In this document: positions 18,720 through 26,427 of the stretch, one piece after another
Numbering within the stretch: position 1 is the stretch's first letter
Layout of the letters: every line of letters begins with the position of its first letter
Source: Rhizohabitans arisaemae
GTDB lineage: Bacteria > Actinomycetota > Actinomycetes > Streptosporangiales > Streptosporangiaceae
Reading direction: 5' to 3'
Assembly: GCF_025996515.1 (NCBI RefSeq)
Contig: NZ_BLRH01000029.1
Location: forward strand, 372,001-436,000
DNA length: 64,000 nt
The notes under the pieces: model-generated
What the model was told of the DNA's origin: nothing
Database searches by the model: none
Seen by the model: only the letters and a program-made list of their open reading frames with translations
Position numbers and translations under genes: made by a program

Positions 18720-18775
18720 GTCAATGTCCTCTATTCGTACAACGATGCTACGTGACTCCGTGTGTCTGTCAATGC

Positions 18776-19453
18776 CTAGGCCAGGGCGTCGCGCAGCTCG
18801 CCGGCCGCCTCGACCACCCGGGGGCCGACCGCGGTCGCGTCCAGGGCGCCGAACGTCACCACCCCGACGCTCGCCTCCAGCGACGGCAGCCCCAGGATCG
18901 GGGCTGCGATCCCCCGCGCGTCCTGCTGAAGCTGCCCCTCGGTGACGAAGTACGGCGCGGCCTGTGGGGATACCTCCCCAGCGGAGCCCGGCTCAGTCAT
19001 CTCCGCGGCGCGAACCGAGAGGATGGCCAGCCCCGCGGCGCCCCGCTCCAGCGGGTGCCGGGCGCCCTCCCGGTAGGCCACGTGGATGTCGGTCCAGGAC
19101 GGCTCGACCACCGCGATCGCCAATCCCTCCGAGCCCTCCGCGACCGTGAGGTGCGCGGTGGCGCCGACCTGCTCGGCGAGCCGGCGGAGTACGGGCAGCG
19201 CCGCGGCGCGCAGGAGCGGATGGACCGACCGGGCGAGCTGGAGCACGCCGAAGCCGAGGTGGACCCGGCCGTCGGCGCTTCGCCGTACGAATCCCTCGTT
19301 CTGCAAGGTCGTGAGGAGCCGGTACACCGCCGGACGGCTCAGTTCGAGCCGGGCCGCCAGGGTGGTCGGGGTGAGCCCCTCGCTTCCGTCGGTGAGCAGG
19401 CGCAGGAGGCGGAGCCCGCGCTCCAGGGTCTGAGAGGACTCGGCGGCGGCCAT
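18776..19453 (-). CDS. IclR-family regulator, probably of the homogentisate operon
   Basis: A 225-residue protein with an N-terminal winged helix (SQTLERGLRLLRLLTDGSEG, then LAARLELSRPAVYRLLTTLQ) and the IclR ligand-binding domain (VGATAHLTVAEGSEGLAIAV, HPLERGAAGLAILSVRA, GIAAPILG). It lies directly upstream of hmgA in the same direction, which fits an aromatic-catabolism regulator. The frame is open to 19576, but residues before the ATG at 19453 are Pro-rich and unlike the family. No strong ribosome site is visible, so translation may be leaderless. Confidence 0.88.
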   Translation of the reverse strand: MAAAESSQTLERGLRLLRLLTDGSEGLTPTTLAARLELSRPAVYRLLTTLQNEGFVRRSADGRVHLGFGVLQLARSVHPLLRAAALPVLRRLAEQVGATAHLTVAEGSEGLAIAVVEPSWTDIHVAYREGARHPLERGAAGLAILSVRAAEMTEPGSAGEVSPQAAPYFVTEGQLQQDARGIAAPILGLPSLEASVGVVTFGALDATAVGPRVVEAAGELRDALA

Positions 19454-19569
19454 GACGTGAGAGCGTACCCACTCCCGTCCCGGGGGCGGCGGAACCGGGG
19501 AGCCGCCCGGGTGTTTGACCGTCGGAGGCCGGGGTAGCGGGGGTGCTCCGCAAAACGGAGGAGACGAAG

Positions 19570-19923
19570 ATGGCATACGACATCTGGGGATACCGCGCGA
19601 CGTCGAAGTACGCCCCGGGCGCGGACCTGGTCGGATACCGGGTCGAGGCCGTGGACGGAAGCATCGGGAAGGTCGCCGCGGCGACCGAGGAGGTCGGCTC
19701 CGCCCATCTCATCGTGGACACCGGCCCGTGGATCTTCGGAAAGCACGTGATGCTCCCGGCCGGCGTGGTCCAGGAGGTCGATCCGGCCGAGCAGCGCGTC
19801 TACGTGGACCGCACCAAGGAGGAGATCAAGAGCGCTCCCCGGTACGACGCGGGATTCCATCATGAGGACGTCGGCTACCGCGAGAAGCTGGGCCACTACT
19901 ACGGCCCGTTCTACCTGCGGTGA
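19570..19923 (+). CDS. PRC-barrel domain protein
   Basis: A 117-residue protein. The core GYRVEAVDGSIGKVAAATEE and the LIVDTGPWIFGKHVMLPAGV segment are PRC-barrel features, with the domain's usual G-x-V-x-D-x-G-x-I-G-K-V turn. Such single-domain proteins are common and abundant in actinomycetes, and their role is unclear. A strong GGAGGAGA ribosome site precedes the ATG at 19570. It is divergent from the IclR gene and followed by the leader region of the sulfur operon. Confidence 0.9.
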   Translation: MAYDIWGYRATSKYAPGADLVGYRVEAVDGSIGKVAAATEEVGSAHLIVDTGPWIFGKHVMLPAGVVQEVDPAEQRVYVDRTKEEIKSAPRYDAGFHHEDVGYREKLGHYYGPFYLR

Positions 19924-20007
19924 TCGGCGGCGCGGGGTAGGGGCGCTGGGGACATTCCCGGCGCCCCTCCTCATTTCCGAAATTTCCTATTTATCAGGTA
20001 GGGAAAG

Positions 20008-20036
20008 TTGACATTTCGACGTGGCCTCCGTAACGT
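20008..20036 (+). promoter_or_regulatory. Vegetative-type promoter of the sulfur operon
   Basis: A perfect -35 box TTGACA (20008-20013) and a TAACGT -10 (20031-20036) are separated by 17 bases. Transcription would begin near 20043, almost exactly at the ATG at 20044, which suggests a leaderless leader-peptide mRNA. Confidence 0.65.
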
Positions 20037-20043
20037 CGACGGC

Positions 20044-20121
20044 ATGCACCAGGGCATGTACCTGACTCGATGCGCGCACGTCGACTGCTGTCGCGTGTTC
20101 AGCGCCCAGTGTTGTCGCTGA
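20044..20121 (+). CDS. Cys-rich leader peptide upstream of the sulfur operon
   Basis: A 25-codon frame: MHQGMYLTRCAHVDCCRVFS then AQCCR and a stop. The core LTR..HVD..RV matches the short putative leader peptides found in actinobacteria upstream of sulfur-assimilation and ABC importer genes. It holds five Cys codons, including two CysCys pairs, one close to the stop. Ribosome stalling at Cys codons when charged tRNA-Cys is scarce could alter the fold of the downstream RNA and release expression of the operon. Translation may start at 20044 (leaderless) or at the in-frame ATG at 20056. The family resemblance is from memory; the attenuation model is inference. Confidence 0.8.
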   Translation: MHQGMYLTRCAHVDCCRVFSAQCCR

Positions 20122-20136
20122 CCGTCCACCGGGAGC

Positions 20137-20173
20137 GCCGAACCGACCGCCGGTAGGAACCGCCGGGTTCGGC
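20137..20173 (+). promoter_or_regulatory. Candidate attenuator hairpin
   Basis: GCCGAACC (20137-20144) pairs with GGTTCGGC (20166-20173), with further pairing possible in the GC-rich loop. It begins 15 bases after the leader-peptide stop and about 130 bases before the substrate-binding protein gene, the place expected for an attenuator. Confidence 0.5.
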
Positions 20174-20304
20174 CCACTGTGCCTCTTGCGTCGCGTCGCC
20201 CGTCGACGCCATTCCGCGGCCGCTCAGCCGCAGGCCTTCCGCCCTCTCGATCGAGGGCCCCACCGCCGTGGTCACGGCGGAACGTCAACGCGAGGAAACC
20301 AAGA

Positions 20305-21327
20305 GTGAGGAAACTCGTGATCCATTTGGCCGTCGTGCTGCTCGCGACGGCCGGTGCCGGCTGCGCGCCGGCATCCTCGGAGAGCAACGCCGGACGTGGC
20401 GAGCCGGAGACCCTGGAACTCCGCTACCAAGGCTCCGTCGGCACCGTCACCTTCCCCGAGCTCGCCCAGGACCTCGGCTACCTCGGGGACATCAAACTCA
20501 ACTGGATCGGCAACACGATCAGCGGTCCCCAGGACATCCAGGCCGTGGCGACCGGCGACGCCGACTTCGGCGGGGCGTTCAACGGGGCGATCGTCAAGCT
20601 GGTCGCCGCCAAGGCCCCCATCAAGGCGGTGGTCGGCTACTACGGCAGCGACAAAAACACCTTCCAGGGCTACTACACCTTGGACTCCAGCCCGATCGAA
20701 TCCGCGCGGGATCTGATCGGCAAGAAGATCGGCATGAACACCTTGGGAGCGCACGCGGAGGCCGTGCTCAAGGAGTACCTCCGGCGGGGCGGTCTCACCC
20801 CGGAGGAGATCAAGCAGGTGCAGCCGGTCGTCGTCCCGCCGGTCAACGTGGAGCAGTCGCTCCGGCAGCGGCAGATCGACGTGGCGGTGCTCGGCGGCGT
20901 CCTGCGGGACAAGGCGGTGGAGCGGGGCGGTCTTCGGCTGCTCTTCTCCGACTTCGCCCTGTTCGGCCCGTTCACCGCGGGGAGCATCGTGCTGACCGAC
21001 CGCTTCATCGCCCGCAACCCGACGACCGCCCGCAAGTTCGTCGAGGGTGTCGCCAAGGCCGTCGAATGGACCCAGACCCACGACCGCGAGGAGGTCGTGG
21101 CCCGCTTCAAGAAGATCGTCCAGAACCGGGGGCGGAACGAGGACCCGTCCCTGGTCGGCTACTGGCGGAGCAGCGGCGTCGCCGGCCGCGGCGGTGCCAT
21201 CGCCGAGGCGGAGTTCGCCACCTGGGTCCGCTGGCTGGAGGCCGAAGGGGAGATCGAGCCGGGCCGGGTCCGGCCCGGCGAGGTGTTCACCAACGCCCTC
21301 AACCCCCTCGCCGGAGGTGCGCGATGA
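20305..21327 (+). CDS. ABC importer substrate-binding lipoprotein (sulfonate/taurine type)
   Basis: A 340-residue lipoprotein. The signal peptide ends in the lipobox AGAGC with Cys20. The mature part follows the SsuA/TauA/NrtA pattern: a ligand segment YQGSVGTVTFPELAQDLGYL, then GDADFGGAFNGAIVKLVAAK and the IGKKIGMNTLGAHAEAVLKE hinge segment. It delivers an alkyl-sulfonate or related sulfur compound to the permease. The GTG at 20305 has GAGGAAA upstream; the frame extends back without signal-like sequence. First structural gene of a six-gene operon behind a Cys-rich leader. Confidence 0.9.
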   Translation: MRKLVIHLAVVLLATAGAGCAPASSESNAGRGEPETLELRYQGSVGTVTFPELAQDLGYLGDIKLNWIGNTISGPQDIQAVATGDADFGGAFNGAIVKLVAAKAPIKAVVGYYGSDKNTFQGYYTLDSSPIESARDLIGKKIGMNTLGAHAEAVLKEYLRRGGLTPEEIKQVQPVVVPPVNVEQSLRQRQIDVAVLGGVLRDKAVERGGLRLLFSDFALFGPFTAGSIVLTDRFIARNPTTARKFVEGVAKAVEWTQTHDREEVVARFKKIVQNRGRNEDPSLVGYWRSSGVAGRGGAIAEAEFATWVRWLEAEGEIEPGRVRPGEVFTNALNPLAGGAR

Positions 21328-22121
21328 TCCGCATCGAGGGCGTGGGCAAGGTGTTCGACGTGCGCGGCGAATCCTTCACCGCGCTGCAGGACATCGACCT
21401 GGAGATCCGTACGGGCGAGTTCCTAGCCGTGGTCGGGCCGAGCGGCTGCGGAAAGTCCACCCTGCTGGATCTGCTCGGCGGGCTGAGCGAGCCGACCTCG
21501 GGCCGGATTCTGCTGGACGGGGTGCCGGTGACCGGTCCCGGACTCGACCGCGGCGTGGTGTTCCAGCAGTACGCGCTCTTTCCCTGGCGGACCGCCGTCG
21601 CCAACGTCGAGTTCGGCCTCGAGGGGAAGAACCTGTCGAAGCGGGAACGCCGCGAGCGGGCCAGGCATCACCTGAGCCTGGTCGGCCTCTCCGGATTCGA
21701 GGACCGCTACCCGCACGAGCTCTCCGGCGGGATGCGGCAGCGGGTGGCCATCGCCCGGAGTCTGGCGTTCGACCCGGACGTGCTGCTCATGGACGAGCCG
21801 TACGCGGCGCTGGACGCCCAGACCCGGGAGTCGCTCCAAGACGAGCTGCTCCGGATCTGGGAACGCACCGGCAAGACCGTCGTCTTCATCACCCACGGCA
21901 TCGAGGAAGCCATCTACCTCGGGGAACGGGTCGCGGTGATGACCTCTCGGCCGGGACGGATCAAGCATGTCGTACCGGTCTCACTCGGACGCCGGACGGA
22001 AGGGGAGGTACGGGCGGCGCCGGAGTTCGGCCGGTACCGGCGCGAGCTCGCGAGCCTGCTCCGGGACGAGGTCGAACGGGCCCGGATCCAGGAGCTGAGG
22101 GAGGTGGCCTCCGTTGGCTAG
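21324..22121 (+). CDS. ABC importer ATPase (SsuB/TauB type)
   Basis: A 265-residue ATP-binding subunit. Walker A GPSGCGKST is at residues 38-46, the Q-loop at GVVFQQYALFPWRT, the signature at LSGGMRQRVAIARSL and Walker B at VLLMDEPYAALD; the switch His lies in FITHGIEEA. The FPW after the Q-loop is characteristic of the nitrate/sulfonate/taurine subfamily. Its ATG overlaps the stop of the binding-protein gene. Confidence 0.95.
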   Translation: MIRIEGVGKVFDVRGESFTALQDIDLEIRTGEFLAVVGPSGCGKSTLLDLLGGLSEPTSGRILLDGVPVTGPGLDRGVVFQQYALFPWRTAVANVEFGLEGKNLSKRERRERARHHLSLVGLSGFEDRYPHELSGGMRQRVAIARSLAFDPDVLLMDEPYAALDAQTRESLQDELLRIWERTGKTVVFITHGIEEAIYLGERVAVMTSRPGRIKHVVPVSLGRRTEGEVRAAPEFGRYRRELASLLRDEVERARIQELREVASVG

Positions 22122-22944
22122 CCTCACCGAGACCCGCGCGGACACCACCGGGATCGTCGCCGACGAGCCGCCCGGGGTGCGGCGGCGCGCGCCGTACCGG
22201 ACTCTCGCCCCGGCCAGACGCTCGATCGCGATCGTCGTCCTCCTCCTCGTCTGGGAGCTGCTGCCCCGGCTCTCCTTCGTCGACGCGACCTTCCTCCCGC
22301 CGTTCTCCGACGTCGCCGTCGCCTGGTACGACCTGCTTCGCTCGGGGGAGCTGGCCGAGCACACCCAGGCCTCGCTGGTCCGCTCGCTGGCCGGCTTCGG
22401 GCTCGCGATCGTTGTCGCGATCCCGCTGGGACTGGTGATCGGCTGGTACAGGCCGGTGGCCGAGCTGCTCAACCCGGTGCTTGAGCTCTTCCGCAACACC
22501 GCGGCGCTCGCCCTGCTCCCGGTGTTCGTCCTCATCTTGGGCCTGGGCGAGACCTCCAAGATCTCGATCATCCTGTACGCCTGCACCTGGCCGATCCTGC
22601 TCAACACGATCAACGGGGTGAAGACCGTGGACCCTCTTCTGATCAAGTCGGCCAGGTCCATGGGCCTCGGCGCGCTCCGGCTCTTCCAGAAGGTGATCCT
22701 GCCCGCGTCGGTTCCGGCGATCTTCACGGGCATCCGGCTGGCCGGCGCCTACTCGATCCTGGTGCTCGTCGCCGCGGAGATGGTCGGCGCCAAGGCGGGG
22801 CTCGGCTACCTGATCAACCATTCGCAGTTCAACTTCGCCGTCCCCGACATGTACGCGGGCATCGTCACGATCTCCGTGCTCGGCCTGCTCTTCAATCAGC
22901 TGCTCCTTCGCCTCGAAGGCCGCTTCTCCACCTGGAGGCTTTAA
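22114..22944 (+). CDS. ABC importer permease (SsuC/TauC type)
   Basis: A 276-residue membrane subunit with about six helices. The coupling motif GALRLFQKVILPASVPAIFTG is the EAA loop that docks the ATPase. The start appears to be TTG at 22114, eight bases before the ATPase stop; the translated head is hydrophilic, followed by the first helix at about residue 35. It forms the channel of the sulfonate-type importer. Confidence 0.93.
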   Translation: MASLTETRADTTGIVADEPPGVRRRAPYRTLAPARRSIAIVVLLLVWELLPRLSFVDATFLPPFSDVAVAWYDLLRSGELAEHTQASLVRSLAGFGLAIVVAIPLGLVIGWYRPVAELLNPVLELFRNTAALALLPVFVLILGLGETSKISIILYACTWPILLNTINGVKTVDPLLIKSARSMGLGALRLFQKVILPASVPAIFTGIRLAGAYSILVLVAAEMVGAKAGLGYLINHSQFNFAVPDMYAGIVTISVLGLLFNQLLLRLEGRFSTWRL

Positions 22945-24255
22945 GTGCACCTCAATGCGTTTCTGATGGGCGTCGGCCACCACGAGGCGGCCTGGCGTCA
23001 CCCGAGGACCGAGCCGGGCCGTGTCCTCGACATCCGGCATTTCCAGCAACTCGCCCGGATCGCCGAGCGCGGCAAGCTCGACTCGGTCTTCTTCGCCGAC
23101 GGCCTGGCGATCTGGAACAACGTCCGCCACAACGCGACCGGCGGCCTCGAACCGCTCACGCTGCTCGCGGCGCTCGCCGCGGTCACCTCGCACATCGGAC
23201 TGATCGCCACGGCCTCCACCACCTACAACGAGCCGTTCCACCTCGCCCGCAAGTTCGCCTCACTCGACCACATCAGCGGGGGCCGGGCCGGCTGGAACAT
23301 CGTCACCTCGGCGGGTACGGCCGAGGCGCAGAACTTCGGACTGGACGACCGGCCCGCCCACTCGGACCGGTACGAGCGCGCGGCGGAGTTCCTGGAGGTG
23401 GCCGTCAAACTCTGGGACAGCTGGGACGACGACGCGCTGGTGGTGAACCGCCGGAGCGGCGTCTACGCCGACACCGACAAGGTGCACACTTTTGATCACC
23501 GGGGGAAGCACTTCCGGGTGCGCGGCCCGCTGAACGTCCCGCGGCCCCCTCAAGGACACCCGCTGCTGGTCCAGGCGGGCTCCTCCGAGGACGGCAAGGA
23601 GTTCGCGGCGCAGTACGCCGAGGCGGTGTTCACCGCGCAGCAGACCTTCGAGGAGGCCAAGGGCTTCTACGACGACCTCAAGTCCCGGCTCGCCCGGTAC
23701 GGCAGGGAGCCGGGCGAGCTGAAGGTGCTCCCCGGCATCTCCCCGATCATCGGCTCCACCGAGCGGGAGGCCCGGCGGCTGGAGGCCGAGCTCGAAGAAC
23801 TGATCAATCCCGAGTACGGCGTCTCGCAGCTCTCGCAGATCGCCGGAATCGACCTGTCGGCGTATCCGCTGGACGGTCCGCTGCCTCCGCTGAACGTGCA
23901 CACCGAGGGGAACCAGAGCCGGGTCAAGCTCATCGTGGACCTGGCACGGCGGGAATCCTTGACGATCAGGCGGCTGATCGCCCGGCTCGCCGGCGGGCGG
24001 GGGCACCGGGTGGTGGCCGGGACGCCCGTGCAGATCGCCGACCAGCTCCAGCACTGGTACGAGAACGGGGCCGCGGACGGGTTCAACGTCATGCCGGCCC
24101 ACCTTCCCGGCGGGCTGGAGGACTTCGTCGACCACGTGGTCCCCGAGCTCCAGGCGCGCGGGCTGTTCCGGCTGGAGTACGGCGGGCGGACCCTGCGGGA
24201 GAACTACGGGCTGCGCAGGCCGGTCGGCCGGTTCGCCACGGCGGCGGTCTCATGA
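22945..24255 (+). CDS. FMN-dependent monooxygenase, luciferase-like (NtaA/SnaA/DszA family)
   Basis: A 436-residue enzyme starting MHLNAFLMGVGHHEAAWRHP, the head of the NtaA/SnaA/SoxA/DszA group of two-component flavin monooxygenases. Other family marks are RGKLDSVFFADGLAIWNN, SGGRAGWNIVTSAGTAEAQN and HPLLVQAGSSEDGKEFAAQY. With reduced FMN and oxygen it would oxidise a substrate brought in by the importer, probably releasing sulfite from an organosulfur compound. The GTG directly follows the permease stop. Two flavin reductases that can supply FMNH2 lie immediately downstream. Confidence 0.92.
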   Translation: MHLNAFLMGVGHHEAAWRHPRTEPGRVLDIRHFQQLARIAERGKLDSVFFADGLAIWNNVRHNATGGLEPLTLLAALAAVTSHIGLIATASTTYNEPFHLARKFASLDHISGGRAGWNIVTSAGTAEAQNFGLDDRPAHSDRYERAAEFLEVAVKLWDSWDDDALVVNRRSGVYADTDKVHTFDHRGKHFRVRGPLNVPRPPQGHPLLVQAGSSEDGKEFAAQYAEAVFTAQQTFEEAKGFYDDLKSRLARYGREPGELKVLPGISPIIGSTEREARRLEAELEELINPEYGVSQLSQIAGIDLSAYPLDGPLPPLNVHTEGNQSRVKLIVDLARRESLTIRRLIARLAGGRGHRVVAGTPVQIADQLQHWYENGAADGFNVMPAHLPGGLEDFVDHVVPELQARGLFRLEYGGRTLRENYGLRRPVGRFATAAVS

Positions 24256-24749
24256 GCGCCGTCGTCCTGGTGGGCAATCCCCGCGCGGCCTCCCGCACCC
24301 ACCGGGTGGCCGCCGCGGTGGCGGAGGCCGTCCTGCCCGGCGTCGGTTTCGAGACCGTCGATCTGGGCGCACTAGGCCCGCGGCTGCTCGCCTCCGAGGC
24401 GTCGGCGGCGGTGGAGGACGCGCTCCTTCAAGTAGCCCGGGCCCGTGTCCTGGTGGTCGCCAGCCCGACCTACAAAGGCACCTACACGGGCTTGCTCAAG
24501 GTCTTCCTGGACCGGCTCCCGCCGGGCGCGCTCGCCGGGACGTCGGCGCTGCCGGTGATGGTCATGGCGGATCCCAGGCACGCCTCCGCGGTGGAGGTGC
24601 ATCTCCGGCCGCTCCTGGCCGAACTCGGGGCCGCGATCCCGGCTCGGGGGCTGGCGGTTCTGGAGTCCCAGCTGGACCGGCTCGACGAAGTCGTCGGCCC
24701 ATGGGCCGACGGGCTGGCCACCCTCCTGCACGCGGAGGTGCCGGCATGA
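24252..24749 (+). CDS. NADPH-dependent FMN reductase (flavodoxin-like fold)
   Basis: A 165-residue flavoprotein of the SsuE/MsuE type. VVLVGNPRAASRTHRVAAAV is the phosphate-binding P-loop, and VVASPTYKGTYTGLLKVFLD is the family's most conserved motif. It would supply reduced FMN to the monooxygenase. It overlaps the monooxygenase stop by four bases. SsuE-type reductases are commonly encoded with sulfonate monooxygenases. Confidence 0.93.
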   Translation: MSAVVLVGNPRAASRTHRVAAAVAEAVLPGVGFETVDLGALGPRLLASEASAAVEDALLQVARARVLVVASPTYKGTYTGLLKVFLDRLPPGALAGTSALPVMVMADPRHASAVEVHLRPLLAELGAAIPARGLAVLESQLDRLDEVVGPWADGLATLLHAEVPA

Positions 24750-25270
24750 GCGCGGGCCGGAGGTCGCCGACGGCCGTGGGGCATCCGACCGCGGTCGACG
24801 AGGACCGCTTCCGGCGGGCGCTCGCCGTACACGCGGCCGGGGTGGTTGTGATCACCGCGGAGACTCCGGGTGGTCCGGCGGGGCTCACCGCCACCTCTTT
24901 CACCTCGGTGAGCCTGGACCCGCCGCTGGTGTCCTTCTACGTCGATCGGTCCTCCACCACCTGGCCCGGGCTCCGGCTCGCCGATCATTTCGGGGTGAAC
25001 ATCCTCGCCCGGGAGCAGCGGGAGGTGGCCGTTCGGTTCGCCCGGCGCGGTGCCGACCGGTTCGCGGGAACCCCGTGGCGGGCGGGGCCGTGGGGAGTCC
25101 CTCTGCTCGGCGGGGTCACCGCGCATCTGGTCTGCGCGGCGCACAGGACCGTGGAGCTCGGAGACCACGTCCTCGTCGTCGGTGAGGTGACGGACACAAG
25201 TCTGGGGCCGACACGACATCCGCTGCTTTATCAGCAAGGAACTTTCGGGAGGTTCATCCCCTACACCTAG
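24746..25270 (+). CDS. Flavin reductase-like protein (FMN-binding split barrel)
   Basis: A 174-residue protein of the HpaC/NtaB group. Marks are RRALAVHAAGVVVITAETPG, LTATSFTSVSLDPPLVSFYV and HFGVNILAREQREVAVRFA. It may be the dedicated reductase for the monooxygenase, making two alternative reductase types in one operon. The ATG at 24746 overlaps the upstream stop. It is the last gene of the operon. Confidence 0.93.
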   Translation: MSAGRRSPTAVGHPTAVDEDRFRRALAVHAAGVVVITAETPGGPAGLTATSFTSVSLDPPLVSFYVDRSSTTWPGLRLADHFGVNILAREQREVAVRFARRGADRFAGTPWRAGPWGVPLLGGVTAHLVCAAHRTVELGDHVLVVGEVTDTSLGPTRHPLLYQQGTFGRFIPYT

Positions 25271-25281
25271 CAGGTAACGGA

Positions 25282-25312
25282 CCCAGGGGGTGCCACACGT
25301 GCGCTCCCTGGG
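25282..25312 (+). terminator. Weak hairpin after the sulfur operon
   Basis: CCCAGGG (25282-25288) can pair with CCCTGGG (25306-25312), with partial inner pairing. It begins 12 bases after the last stop of the operon. No U-tract. Confidence 0.45.
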
Positions 25313-25364
25313 CAACCATTGCCTAGGCTGGCGTGATGCAACCATTTATCCACCGTGACACGGC

Positions 25365-26216
25365 ATGATCGGGTTAGGGCTCTCCATCGCCCTGGTCGGG
25401 GCGTTCGGCTACGCGCTCGGCGCGGCCGTCCAGCAACGTGAAGCAGCCGTCCTCGGGGCCACCCTGGAGCTGACCCGCCGCCTGCGCTGGTGGGTCGGCG
25501 GGATCATCGGCTTCACCGGGGCCTGCCTGCACGCCGTGGCGCTCAGCTTCGCACCGTTGACGGTGATCCAACCGGTCGGGGTGGCCACCCTGGTGTTCGC
25601 GGTCCCGCTCGCCGCCTGGTTGCACGGCCGCAGGCCGCTGCGCCTTGAGATCATCGGATCTCTGGTCGTCGCCGCCGGGCTCCTCCTGCTCATGCTGCTG
25701 ATCCCCACGCACCACAAGGTCCCGGTGCTCGGCCACGGTTCGGCGATCGGCTTCATCGCCACCGTCGGGATCATCGTGGCGATCTGCCTTGCGGTGGCGA
25801 GCCGCTTGCACGGCTCGGCGCGGGCGCTGGTCCTGTCCGTCGGCGCCGGGGTCGTCACCGCGACCGTGTCGACGTTCGTGCGGGTGGTCGGCGCCAACCT
25901 GACCCGCGACTTCGCCACGGTGCTGCACTGGTTCACCGTGGCGATCCCGCTCCTGCTCATCGGCGCCGTGGTGCTGCTGCAGAAGTCGTACGCCGTCGGC
26001 CACTTCGGCGTCGCGTACGCGGGGGTGCAGGTGGTGGATCCGATCACCTCGGTCACGGCCGGGGTGGTCCTGCTCGGCGAGCAGCTCCCCGTGGGCCTCG
26101 GCAGTGTGGCACTCGCCCTGGTCGCCGCGTCGCTGGTGATCGCGGGGACCGTCACCCTCGCCAAACTCACGCCGGACCATACCCGCAAGGAGCCGGTCGG
26201 GTCGTCGGCGATGTGA
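25365..26216 (+). CDS. EamA/DMT-superfamily transporter
   Basis: A 283-residue membrane protein with nine or ten hydrophobic helices and short charged loops. PLTVIQPVGVATLVFAVPLA and FGVAYAGVQVVDPITSVTAG are the paired half-repeat motifs of drug/metabolite transporters. The second motif also resembles NIPA-like Mg transporters. Substrate unknown. It is transcribed alone, about 95 bases after the sulfur operon, and a link with that operon is not shown. Confidence 0.85.
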   Translation: MIGLGLSIALVGAFGYALGAAVQQREAAVLGATLELTRRLRWWVGGIIGFTGACLHAVALSFAPLTVIQPVGVATLVFAVPLAAWLHGRRPLRLEIIGSLVVAAGLLLLMLLIPTHHKVPVLGHGSAIGFIATVGIIVAICLAVASRLHGSARALVLSVGAGVVTATVSTFVRVVGANLTRDFATVLHWFTVAIPLLLIGAVVLLQKSYAVGHFGVAYAGVQVVDPITSVTAGVVLLGEQLPVGLGSVALALVAASLVIAGTVTLAKLTPDHTRKEPVGSSAM

Positions 26217-26427
26217 TCCTCCAAAGATGGCATATCCCAAGGTCAAGGGGGAATTGTCTCCACGGGGAGGGCCATCGGGGAGGTTGGGGGAACGCCGGGT
26301 ACGGCGAAGCGCGCATGGGGACGATTCGGGGGCGGAGAGCGGATGACCGGCCGGCCGACGCCGCGTCGGGTGCGCGGGCGGGCACCGGCGTGCCCGGCGA
26401 TGCGCGCTTGGAGCGGCGCCGGACGCC

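Noticed and set aside
20268-22121. A 617-codon frame covering the importer binding protein and ATPase
   Set aside because: The N-terminal half is Arg/Gly/Pro-rich out-of-frame sequence; the ATPase starts at 21324 by ATGA overlap.
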